Assembly (NCBI GenBank): GCA_022353185.1
Contig: JAKRWB010000508.1
Location: 1 to 6,833, forward strand
Direction: 5' to 3'
DNA: 6,833 bases
Source of the DNA: ANME-2 cluster archaeon
GTDB taxonomy: Archaea > Halobacteriota > Methanosarcinia > Methanosarcinales > Methanocomedenaceae
The position numbers and the translations under genes were made by a program. Below are positions 1-6,361 of the stretch, piece by piece; the stretch's first letter is position 1; the number at the start of each line of letters is the position of its first letter. The notes beneath the pieces were generated by a model that was given only the letters and a program-made list of their open reading frames with translations, did no database searches and was not told where the DNA came from.

Positions 1-1
1 C

Positions 2-1402
2 GACTGTAAAGCCTGCATCAAAGCCTGCCCTGCTGATGCCATAAACCTGGAAGATGAGGGACAGAATATTGATATTAATGTGGGAAGTGTGGTCATGGCC
101 ACCGGTTTCAAACCTTTTGATCCGGCCAGGATTGAGGAATATAACTACTGGCACCCGGATGTGATCACAGCTATCGAGTTCGAAGATATGCTGTCTGCCA
201 GGAGCAAGACCGGCATGCGTCTTATGAAATCTGATGGCAATATGCCTGAAAAAGTAGCCTTCATTATGTGCGTGGGCAGCCGGGACTTTAACAAGTACAA
301 CAAACACTGCAGCAAAGTGTGCTGCCTGTACGGCCAGAAACAGGCACAACTCGTCAAGAAGATGAACAAGGATGCAGATGTGACCATATTCTATATCGAC
401 ATGCGCTCGGCAGGACGGCGGATGGAAGAGATGTACGAGCACACGCAGGAGAAGGGTGTTCATTTCATAAGGGGGAGGGTAGCTAAGATAGACCCTACTG
501 ATGATGGACTTTTACTGAACTATGAGGATACACTGCTGCAGTCAAAGGAGTCAGACACTTTTGATATGGTAGTGCTGTGCCCTTCACTGGAGGCCGCCGA
601 AGGAGCAGACAAGTTGAGCAGGATGCTGAACATCCCCCTGGGAGATGATGGCTTTATCGAAGAGAAGCATGTGAAGATAGACCCGGTCAGTTCCCTGAAT
701 CCCAGCGTGTATGTTGCAGGCTGTGCAGTGGGTCCTAAGGACATCCATGATTCAGTGACCGAGGGCATCAGCGCTGCCCATAAGGTGGGGCAGTTCCTGG
801 GCAAAGGAGAGATCAGCATCTCCCCTGAAAAACCAGTGATATCAGATGCCTGCCAGCAATGTGGTACCTGTATCAGTGAATGTCCATACGATGCATTATC
901 CGGTGATGGTATACCAGTACTGGAAGCTCTTTCATGTACAGGTTGCGGCATATGTGCTGCAGTTTGTCCATCAGGTGCTATTGAGATACAGAATTACCGG
1001 TATGACCAGCTTAGATCGCAGGTTGAAGGCATACTTGCAGCGGGTCCGGGTGTTATTGTATTCATTGACCAGGCTGCATATGCGGCTGCGGACCTGGCAG
1101 GCGTGAACCGGAAGGAATACTCACCCCTCATCAGGTTCGTACAGGTACCAAGTATCCATATTGTCAATGCCGACTTGGCTAACAATGTTCTGGAGAACGG
1201 GGCCAGCGGTATCATGCTTATCGAAGGCACTACTGATGAGAAACTTACCGGGCGTTCCAAACTCCTGTTCAATACCCTGAAGAAGGAGACCCGGTCACAC
1301 AAGAAACCCATACGGTATTCCCATATAGAGACCGCCCAGTACGAGAAGCTTATGAATCTCTTGAATGTGTTTGCAGACCAGGCGTCTGCGAAGTCAAAAT
1401 GA
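2..1402 (+). CDS. hdrA: HdrA-like heterodisulfide reductase/electron-bifurcating subunit A, 5'-truncated by window edge, with MvhD-like tail
   Basis: Iron-sulfur flavoprotein subunit of soluble heterodisulfide reductase; family members pass electrons between an external donor, FAD, ferredoxin and HdrBC in the cytoplasm. The frame is open from base 2, so the true start and the FAD GxGxxG region lie upstream; the GTG at 80 is internal. Residues below number the 466-residue fragment. A CxxCxxxCP motif (2, 5, 9) is the end of an inserted ferredoxin motif whose first Cys is off-window. The HdrA hallmark follows: CVGSRD (Cys90) and HCSKVCC (Cys103, 107, 108). The stretch around YVAGCAVGPKDI (about 237-248) matches the end of a flavoprotein FAD domain. 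Two full [4Fe-4S] motifs follow at 284/287/290/294 and 312/315/318/322. Residues about 349-459 resemble MvhD (AYAAADLAG; GASGIMLIEG) but contain no cysteine. HdrA-MvhD fusions are known; this cysteine-free tail is the odd part. A 196-bp gap with its own promoter separates it from hdrBC. Confidence 0.93.
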   Translation, partial: DCKACIKACPADAINLEDEGQNIDINVGSVVMATGFKPFDPARIEEYNYWHPDVITAIEFEDMLSARSKTGMRLMKSDGNMPEKVAFIMCVGSRDFNKYNKHCSKVCCLYGQKQAQLVKKMNKDADVTIFYIDMRSAGRRMEEMYEHTQEKGVHFIRGRVAKIDPTDDGLLLNYEDTLLQSKESDTFDMVVLCPSLEAAEGADKLSRMLNIPLGDDGFIEEKHVKIDPVSSLNPSVYVAGCAVGPKDIHDSVTEGISAAHKVGQFLGKGEISISPEKPVISDACQQCGTCISECPYDALSGDGIPVLEALSCTGCGICAAVCPSGAIEIQNYRYDQLRSQVEGILAAGPGVIVFIDQAAYAAADLAGVNRKEYSPLIRFVQVPSIHIVNADLANNVLENGASGIMLIEGTTDEKLTGRSKLLFNTLKKETRSHKKPIRYSHIETAQYEKLMNLLNVFADQASAKSK

Positions 1403-1413
1403 ACCACTTCTCT

Positions 1414-1473
1414 TTCCCATTTCATCTGTTTCCGGCTGAAGAGACCATCCGGATGTGCAACATGAAATGGGGA
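1414..1473 (+). repeat. Long imperfect inverted repeat just after hdrA
   Basis: CCCATTTCAT (1416-1425) is the exact reverse complement of ATGAAATGGG (1462-1471). As RNA the stem can extend outward by a G-U and an A-U pair (1415/1472, 1414/1473). Nested inside are GTT (1428-1430) with AAC (1459-1461) and TCCGG (1431-1435) with CCGGA (1449-1453), leaving a 13-nt apical loop. It begins about 12 nt after the hdrA stop codon. It could be a 3'-end stabiliser, a processing site, a small RNA or part of a terminator. No U-run follows the stem, although a pyrimidine-rich stretch (about 1407-1432) overlaps its left arm, so a simple terminator is not clearly supported. Confidence 0.6.
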
Positions 1474-1503
1474 TTCCCTGTTCGAGATTGACTTCACTGG
1501 CGT

Positions 1504-1515
1504 ATTGTATACAAT
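1504..1515. promoter_or_regulatory. Perfect 12-bp palindrome upstream of the TATA box (candidate operator)
   Basis: ATTGTATACAAT reads identically on both strands. It ends 10 bp upstream of the TATA box of the hdrBC-glutamate synthase operon. That position suits an archaeal activator or a repressor that interferes with TBP/TFB loading. The regulator is unknown. The sequence does not match the GGAA-N6-TTCC site of the nitrogen repressor NrpR. An AT-rich palindrome can also arise by chance. Confidence 0.4.
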
Positions 1516-1525
1516 CACAGTTAAA

Positions 1526-1533
1526 TTTATATA
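1526..1533 (+). promoter_or_regulatory. Archaeal TATA box for the hdrBC-glt operon
   Basis: TTTATATA, preceded by an A-run (AAA, 1523-1525) that may be part of a weak BRE. Typical archaeal spacing puts transcription start near 1556-1560, giving a leader of about 40 nt before the ATG at 1599. This is consistent with the Shine-Dalgarno site found in that leader. It is the only clear promoter-like sequence upstream of the four-gene operon. Confidence 0.6.
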
Positions 1534-1584
1534 TTATCACCTCATCACTAACCTACCTACTGGCGTCAACATTCACAAAAAATT

Positions 1585-1589
1585 AGGAG
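1585..1589 (+). promoter_or_regulatory. Ribosome binding site of hdrBC
   Basis: AGGAG lies 9 nt before the ATG at 1599, within an otherwise AT-rich leader. It supports the ATG at 1599 as the start; the resulting N-terminus (FLGCTIPAR) matches the expected HdrB start with the first cluster Cys at residue 10. Confidence 0.7.
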
Positions 1590-1598
1590 CTTAATTTA

Positions 1599-2930
1599 AT
1601 GTCTCATTATGCGATGTTTCTTGGTTGTACTATACCTGCTCGATTTCCATTCATGGAGAAATCCATCAGAATGGTACTCTCAGAGCTTGGCATACATACA
1701 ACCGACCTGGAAGGCACCACGTGTTGCCCTACAAAATCCATAGCCAATGTCATAGGTAGCAAAACCTGGTATATAACAGGTGCACGAAACCTGGCACTGG
1801 CAGAAGCAGCAGGATTGGATATCCTCACCCCTTGTAATGGCTGTTTTAGCAGTTTTAAGGCAGTAATCACTGACCTGAACATGGACCTTAATCTGCGTGA
1901 TTCCGTGAACCAGGAACTGGGACGAGTCGGCCTGGAATATACTGGTAAGGTTGAGGTAAAACACCTTGTGCAGGTACTTCATGACGATGTTACAGCTGCA
2001 GAGATCAAGAAAAGGGTGGTAAAACCACTCACTGGAATGAAACTGGCAGTACATTATGGCTGTCATATGGTGCGTCCCAGCAGTGCCATCCACTTTGATG
2101 ACCCCAACCGCCCCGGTAAGTTCGATGTACTGGTGGAAGCCACTGGTGCCCAGAGTGTAGATTATTCAACCAAGATGATGTGTTGCGGGAATGACCTGAA
2201 CTCGGTTGGTGAATCCGATGCTGCTATTGCCATGTCCAGAGAGAAACTGCTGGAGACCCAGCAGATAGCTGATGGAATGACCACAGCATGTCCTGCATGC
2301 TTTAACCAGTATGACAGCAAGCAATACCTGATGCAAAAAAGCGGGGAACATATCGACATGCCTGTCATATATTTAACTGAACTGCTGGGACTTTGTTTCG
2401 GATTTTCCCCTGAAGAGATGGGCATGAAAATGCACAGGGTCGATACTACACAATTTTTAGAAAAATGGGCGCAGAGAACAGCGTATCTGGAGAAAGTAAG
2501 AAATAATTTTGACCTTGATATGCTTGATAGGTGTTACCAGTGCGGAGCATGCATGGATGATTGTCCGGTGGTCAAGATTAATCTGGATTTTGATCCCAAC
2601 CGGGTCATTGGTGATATTTTGGCAGGGAAGATGGAAGAAGTGTTGAGTGGTCCTGATGTCTGGCGATGTGTCAGTTGTTATACCTGCTTTGAACTGTGTC
2701 CCCAGAAGTTCGGGATGAACAAGGTTTTCGAAAACTTAAAGCAGTTGGCCTACCAGATGAATATAACACCTGAGGGTGTGGACGGGGGTATCAAGATGCT
2801 GTTAGAGACAGGTCGGCTGGGTGAGCCTACGGCCATGAGAAAGAAATTAAAATTACCTGACCTCCCAAAGAGCGGGAGCAAAGATTTGAGAATACTGTTA
2901 AAATTAGATGAGGAGAGTGAGAGCCAATGA
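1599..2930 (+). CDS. hdrBC: HdrB-HdrC fusion (heterodisulfide reductase subunits B and C in one chain)
   Basis: HdrB carries the active site that reduces the CoM-S-S-CoB heterodisulfide with two non-cubane [4Fe-4S] clusters; HdrC relays electrons from HdrA through two cubane clusters. This 443-residue protein joins both. The HdrB part (1 to about 290) has two complete CCG motifs: Cys10, Cys42-43, Cys79, Cys82, and Cys155, Cys195-196, Cys231, Cys234. The spacing fits the CX(31-39)CCX(34-36)CXXC pattern. The HdrC part (about 291-443) has two CxxCxxCxxxCP motifs: 312/315/318/322 and 357/360/363/367. All ligands are kept, so catalysis is plausible. The B-then-C order is the reverse of the common hdrC-hdrB gene order. 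Its stop overlaps the start of the next gene (ATGA, 2927-2930), which implies translational coupling to glutamate synthase. The true substrate could be a different disulfide. Confidence 0.93.
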   Translation: MSHYAMFLGCTIPARFPFMEKSIRMVLSELGIHTTDLEGTTCCPTKSIANVIGSKTWYITGARNLALAEAAGLDILTPCNGCFSSFKAVITDLNMDLNLRDSVNQELGRVGLEYTGKVEVKHLVQVLHDDVTAAEIKKRVVKPLTGMKLAVHYGCHMVRPSSAIHFDDPNRPGKFDVLVEATGAQSVDYSTKMMCCGNDLNSVGESDAAIAMSREKLLETQQIADGMTTACPACFNQYDSKQYLMQKSGEHIDMPVIYLTELLGLCFGFSPEEMGMKMHRVDTTQFLEKWAQRTAYLEKVRNNFDLDMLDRCYQCGACMDDCPVVKINLDFDPNRVIGDILAGKMEEVLSGPDVWRCVSCYTCFELCPQKFGMNKVFENLKQLAYQMNITPEGVDGGIKMLLETGRLGEPTAMRKKLKLPDLPKSGSKDLRILLKLDEESESQ

Positions 2931-4006
2931 GATGTAATACGCGAATACCCAGCGGATGTGCGATATCGGGATTAATGTGCGAAAGTGGCGATAGAGTGGA
3001 CGGCTCAGCAATTATTAAATCCATTGCCCTGATGCATGACAGGTCCAACGGACTTGGAGGGGGTTTTGCAGCTTATGGCATATATCCCAGGCGTGCAAAC
3101 CAGTATGCATTTCATATGATGTTCGATGACTTTGCTGCCAAAGAGAATTTTGATGAGTACATCAAAGATCATTTTATTGTCGAAAAAGACGAAGTCATGC
3201 CAACACGGCCATTTGGTGATATTACTAACCCACCGGTATTGTGGAGATATTTCCTGGATGTAGAAGAAAAAAAACTGGAGTTCGTGGAAGACAGGGAATA
3301 TGTGGTCAATATGGTCATGAAGATCAACTCAGATGTCCCTGGTGCATTCGTATCCTCTTCAGGAAAGAATATGGGTGCGTTCAAGGGTGTAGGATATCCT
3401 GAAGAGATCGGGCATTTCTACAAACTTGAGGAATACAAAGGATATATCTGGACCTCACACGGCCGGTTCCCTACCAATACTCCTGGCTGGTGGGGTGGAG
3501 CTCACCCGTTCGGACTGCTTGACTGGAGTATCGTGCATAATGGCGAGATATCCTCATACGGCATCAACAAGCGTTACCTTGAAATGTTCGGATACAAGCT
3601 TGAGCTGCGGACCGATACGGAAGTCGTGGCGTATCTCTTCGACCTGCTGATACGCAGGCATAATCTTCCCATGGAAATGGCGGTCAAGGCCCTATCGGCT
3701 CCTTTTTGGGATAACATTGACAGGATGGAACCACAGGTCAAAGAATTGATGACCGCCATCAGGATGGTGTATGGCGGAGCTCTGCTAAATGGTCCCTATA
3801 GTATAATACTTGGACACAGCAGGGGTATGATGGGATTGAATGACAGGATAAAACTGCGCCCAATGACCTGCGGGCGCAAGGATGATATGCTGTATATGGC
3901 GTCAGAAGAAAGTGCCATACGGGAGATAGAACCTGACCTGGATACAGTTTGGAGCCCGAAAGCCGGTGAGGCTGTTGTTGGTACCTTGAACGGGGAGGTG
4001 GAATAA
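2927..4006 (+). CDS. gltB1: Glutamate synthase, glutaminase (class II amidotransferase) subunit
   Basis: Hydrolyses glutamine to glutamate and ammonia, which is channelled to the FMN synthase subunit. The 359-residue protein is a class II (N-terminal nucleophile) amidotransferase of the archaeal split GltS type. The predicted nucleophile is Cys11 in SGCAISG, so a 10-residue propeptide would have to be removed, as in other GltB/PurF enzymes. Other active-site signatures are HGRFPTNT (178-185), HNGEI (204-208, oxyanion-hole Asn-Gly), RTDTEV (228-233) and SEESAI (326-331). The usual CG at the nucleophile is CA here, probably a subfamily trait. The ATG overlaps the hdrBC stop by 4 bp; GAGGAG at 2910-2915 lies 11 nt upstream. 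The next gene begins directly after the TAA. The alternative ATG at residue 17 would delete the nucleophile and is rejected. Confidence 0.92.
   Translation: MRCNTRIPSGCAISGLMCESGDRVDGSAIIKSIALMHDRSNGLGGGFAAYGIYPRRANQYAFHMMFDDFAAKENFDEYIKDHFIVEKDEVMPTRPFGDITNPPVLWRYFLDVEEKKLEFVEDREYVVNMVMKINSDVPGAFVSSSGKNMGAFKGVGYPEEIGHFYKLEEYKGYIWTSHGRFPTNTPGWWGGAHPFGLLDWSIVHNGEISSYGINKRYLEMFGYKLELRTDTEVVAYLFDLLIRRHNLPMEMAVKALSAPFWDNIDRMEPQVKELMTAIRMVYGGALLNGPYSIILGHSRGMMGLNDRIKLRPMTCGRKDDMLYMASEESAIREIEPDLDTVWSPKAGEAVVGTLNGEVE
3994..4000 (+). promoter_or_regulatory. Strong Shine-Dalgarno site of the FMN synthase subunit
   Basis: GGAGGTG lies 6 nt before the ATG at 4007, inside the last codons of the glutaminase gene. 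It fixes the start at the first base after the upstream TAA stop. Confidence 0.75.
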
Positions 4007-5536
4007 ATGGCAGCAGAATTGTCACCCGTATCCCAGATACCCCCTGAGTTCTATGTCCAGGTCGACCACGACCGGTGCAGGCGGTGCAAGCGATGCGTGA
4101 TGAACTGCAGTTTTGGGTGTATGGAATTCAAGGATAAGGTCACTCCTGACCACAAAAAATGTGTGGCCTGTCACAGGTGTACCACCTTCTGTCCCGAGAA
4201 TGCCATTATGGTAATCCCTCATCCTATGACGTACAAGGAAAATGCCAACTGGACCGCCCGCATAAGGCAGAACACCCTTAAGCAGGCCGAGACCGGTGGA
4301 ATAATACTTACTGGCATGGGTAACCCCAAGCCATATCCGATATTATGGGACCACCTGCTCATTGATGCATGCCAGGTAACGAACCCGTCCATTGACCCGT
4401 TGCGGGAACCTATGGAACTGCGAACATACCTGGGCAGCAAACCAAACCACCTGGAGTTCGAGCGAGACGAGCATAATAATGTCAGGTTGAAAACACAGCT
4501 TGCTCCCCAGATACAGCTGGATATACCGGTGATATTTGCGGCTATGAGCTATGGTGCTGTGAGCCATAACGTGCACAAGTCACTGGCAATTGCTGCTAAT
4601 AAGATGGGTACATTGATGAATACCGGAGAGGGCGGACTGCATGAGGACCTGTATCCTTATTCAGGCCGCATTATGGTGCAGGTAGCGTCTGGCCGGTTTG
4701 GAGTACATAGTGATTACCTGAAAGCCAGCGCTGCTGTGGAGATAAAGATAGGCCAGGGTGCAAAGCCTGGTATTGGAGGACATCTGCCTGGTGAAAAGGT
4801 CGGACTGGAAATCTCAAAGACGCGGATGATACCTGTAGGTACTGATGCACTGTCTCCGGCGCCACACCATGATATTTACAGTATCGAGGACCTGTCACAG
4901 TTGATATTTGCCATCAAGGAGGCTACAGATTATGAAAAGCCTGTTTCGGTCAAGATAGCGGCTGTGCACAACGTGGCTGCTATTGCCAGTGGGATAGTGC
5001 GGGCGGGAGCCGATATTGTTACTATTGACGGGTTCAGGGGCGGCACGGGTGCTACTCCGGCTATTATCAGGGACAATGTGGGTATACCTATAGAGCTGGC
5101 CCTGGCCGCTGTTGACCAGAGGCTCAGGGATGAGGGTATCCGCAACCAGGCCAGTCTTGTGTGCGCAGGTAGTATCCGCGAGGCTGCTGATGTGGCCAAG
5201 GCTATTGCACTGGGAGCTGATGCATGTGTTATCGGTACAGCTGCACTGGTGGCATTGGGATGCCGGGTATGCCAGAAATGCTATACCGGCAACTGCGCAT
5301 GGGGTATCGCCACCCAGCGGCCCGAACTGACCCGCAGGTTGAACCCTGATGTGGGTTCACAGCGGTTGTGCAACTTGTTGACTGCATGGGGCAATGAACT
5401 GCGGGAAGTGCTGGGTTCTTTGGGTGTTAACAGCATCGAGAGCTTAAGGGGTAGCAGGGAACGACTGAGAGGTGTCGGCCTGGATAAGGAGACTCTGGAG
5501 ATACTGGGTGTTAAGCCCGCCGGCGTGGGTATGTGA
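4007..5536 (+). CDS. gltB2: Glutamate synthase, ferredoxin-FMN synthase subunit
   Basis: Catalyses the reductive step of GOGAT: 2-oxoglutarate plus ammonia to glutamate, using FMN and Fe-S clusters. The 509-residue protein starts with a double [4Fe-4S] ferredoxin domain (Cys24/27/30/34 and 52/55/58/62). A (beta/alpha)8 FMN domain of the Glu_synthase family follows, from about 90 to 500. Hallmarks are NTGEGG (205-210), IGQGAKPGIGGHLPG (248-262) and IDGFRGGTGATP (340-351). The C-x5-C-x4-C site of the GltS [3Fe-4S] cluster is Cys419/425/430, followed by GIATQ. An extra Cys422 lies inside that site and an extra Cys38 follows the first ferredoxin motif. The fused ferredoxin domain suggests electron entry from ferredoxin or a partner protein, since no GltD NAD(P)H subunit occurs here. 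It abuts the glutaminase gene with a 0-nt gap and precedes the GXGXG subunit by 10 nt. Confidence 0.94.
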   Translation: MAAELSPVSQIPPEFYVQVDHDRCRRCKRCVMNCSFGCMEFKDKVTPDHKKCVACHRCTTFCPENAIMVIPHPMTYKENANWTARIRQNTLKQAETGGIILTGMGNPKPYPILWDHLLIDACQVTNPSIDPLREPMELRTYLGSKPNHLEFERDEHNNVRLKTQLAPQIQLDIPVIFAAMSYGAVSHNVHKSLAIAANKMGTLMNTGEGGLHEDLYPYSGRIMVQVASGRFGVHSDYLKASAAVEIKIGQGAKPGIGGHLPGEKVGLEISKTRMIPVGTDALSPAPHHDIYSIEDLSQLIFAIKEATDYEKPVSVKIAAVHNVAAIASGIVRAGADIVTIDGFRGGTGATPAIIRDNVGIPIELALAAVDQRLRDEGIRNQASLVCAGSIREAADVAKAIALGADACVIGTAALVALGCRVCQKCYTGNCAWGIATQRPELTRRLNPDVGSQRLCNLLTAWGNELREVLGSLGVNSIESLRGSRERLRGVGLDKETLEILGVKPAGVGM

Positions 5537-5540
5537 GGTG
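5535..5540 (+). promoter_or_regulatory. Ribosome binding site that decides the start of the GXGXG subunit
   Basis: GAGGTG overlaps the stop codon of the upstream gene and lies 6 nt before the ATG at 5547. The other nearby ATG, at 5553, would be 12 nt away. A longer reading from 5472 would overlap the upstream gene by 65 bp and add a basic, tryptophan-rich N-terminus with no family match that I can see. Confidence 0.7.
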
Positions 5541-5546
5541 ACTGGT

Positions 5547-6287
5547 ATGGTAATGACTATTGATGCTAAAGGAATGTACTACAGGGAATTGAACAAGATG
5601 ATACGGACCGCCATAGAGGAAGGTGAGACTGAGTTCGTTCTGGACAACATAAACGGGCAACGTTATATCGGGGATGGTATCAAGGCGAAGCCCAAAATAA
5701 CCATACACGGTACTCCTGGAAACGACTTGGGCGTGTTCATGAACGGCCCTTCCATTGAAGTGTTTGCCAACGGCCAGGACGGCATCGCCAATACCATGAA
5801 CAGTGGTGAGATAATCATCCACGGCATGGTTGGAGATGTGATAGGTTATGGCATGCGCGGTGGCAAGCTCATGATAAAGGGCGATGTGGGATACCGTGTG
5901 GGCATTCATATGAAAGAGTACAAGACCCAGGTTCCAGTTATAGTGGCGGGCGGGTGTGCCGGTGACTTCTATGGGGAATATATGGCCGGTGGTGTCATGA
6001 TTTTGCTGGGATTGGGTGCCGGTGAAGATAAACCTATTGCCGGGGACTACCTGGGTACTGGCATGCATGGCGGTGTGATATTCCTGCGCGGTGAGGTTGA
6101 AGAGCATCAACTTGGTGCTGAAGTGGCTGTAATGGAGCTTGATGAGAAGGATGTTAAGCTGGTGACCAGGTACGTGACCGAGTGGTGCGGGCATTTCGGT
6201 TATGATGTTGAAGAGATAATGTCTGAGCCTTTTATTAAGCTGAAGGCGGTAAGCAGCAGGCCGTACGGGAATTTGTATGCATATTGA
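5547..6287 (+). CDS. gltB3: Glutamate synthase, GXGXG (alpha C-terminal-like) subunit
   Basis: Corresponds to the C-terminal right-handed beta-helix domain of bacterial GltS alpha chains, which props the glutaminase and FMN domains together and is not itself catalytic. The 246-residue protein shows the repeated glycine pattern of that fold: GTPGNDLG, NSGEIIIHGMVGDVIGYGMRGG, KGDVGYRVGIHM, GGCAGDFYGEYMAGG and GTGMHGG, spread over about residues 55-180. It is the last gene of the four-gene operon, and its presence completes the glutaminase-FMN-GXGXG set needed for a GltS core. A stand-alone subunit of this kind is usual for archaeal glutamate synthases. The related FwdC/FmdC subunit of formylmethanofuran dehydrogenase shares the fold, but the operon context favours GltS. 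A 120-bp spacer follows. Confidence 0.9.
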   Translation: MVMTIDAKGMYYRELNKMIRTAIEEGETEFVLDNINGQRYIGDGIKAKPKITIHGTPGNDLGVFMNGPSIEVFANGQDGIANTMNSGEIIIHGMVGDVIGYGMRGGKLMIKGDVGYRVGIHMKEYKTQVPVIVAGGCAGDFYGEYMAGGVMILLGLGAGEDKPIAGDYLGTGMHGGVIFLRGEVEEHQLGAEVAVMELDEKDVKLVTRYVTEWCGHFGYDVEEIMSEPFIKLKAVSSRPYGNLYAY

Positions 6288-6310
6288 AAAGCCCCCTCAA
6301 TAATTCAAAC

Positions 6311-6334
6311 GATCCCTTGTTTGCTGAAGGGATT
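6311..6334 (+). terminator. Small hairpin after the glt operon (possible transcript 3' end)
   Basis: ATCCCTT (6312-6318) and AAGGGAT (6327-6333) form a perfect 7-bp stem with an 8-nt loop; a G-U pair can close it at 6311/6334. It starts 24 nt after the stop of the GXGXG gene. Only a short T-run (6333-6335) follows, and archaeal termination depends mainly on U-tracts, so the terminator call is tentative. Confidence 0.35.
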
Positions 6335-6361
6335 TGGTATGGGAAGAGCAGCATCTGGTCG

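Noticed and set aside
80..82. GTG as the start of the hdrA gene
   Set aside because: The frame is open upstream to the window edge and encodes a ferredoxin motif (CxxCxxxCP) that belongs to HdrA, so the gene starts before the window.
994..1518. 174-codon minus-strand open frame crossing the end of hdrA and the spacer
   Set aside because: Most of it is antisense to the hdrA C-terminus, and the predicted protein has no recognisable motif or ribosome binding site.
1403..1598. NrpR-type nitrogen operator (GGAA-N6-TTCC)
   Set aside because: No such pair occurs in the spacer upstream of the glutamate synthase operon; single TTCC-like words lack the partner half.
5472..5546. N-terminal extension of the GXGXG subunit from ATG 5472
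   Set aside because: It would overlap the upstream gene by 65 bp and lacks family similarity, whereas ATG 5547 has GAGGTG at 6 nt.
5511..6194. 227-codon open frame on the minus strand, histidine-rich
   Set aside because: It is antisense to the GXGXG subunit, whose plus-strand protein shows clear family glycine repeats; the open frame follows from glycine-rich codon use and has no recognisable domain.
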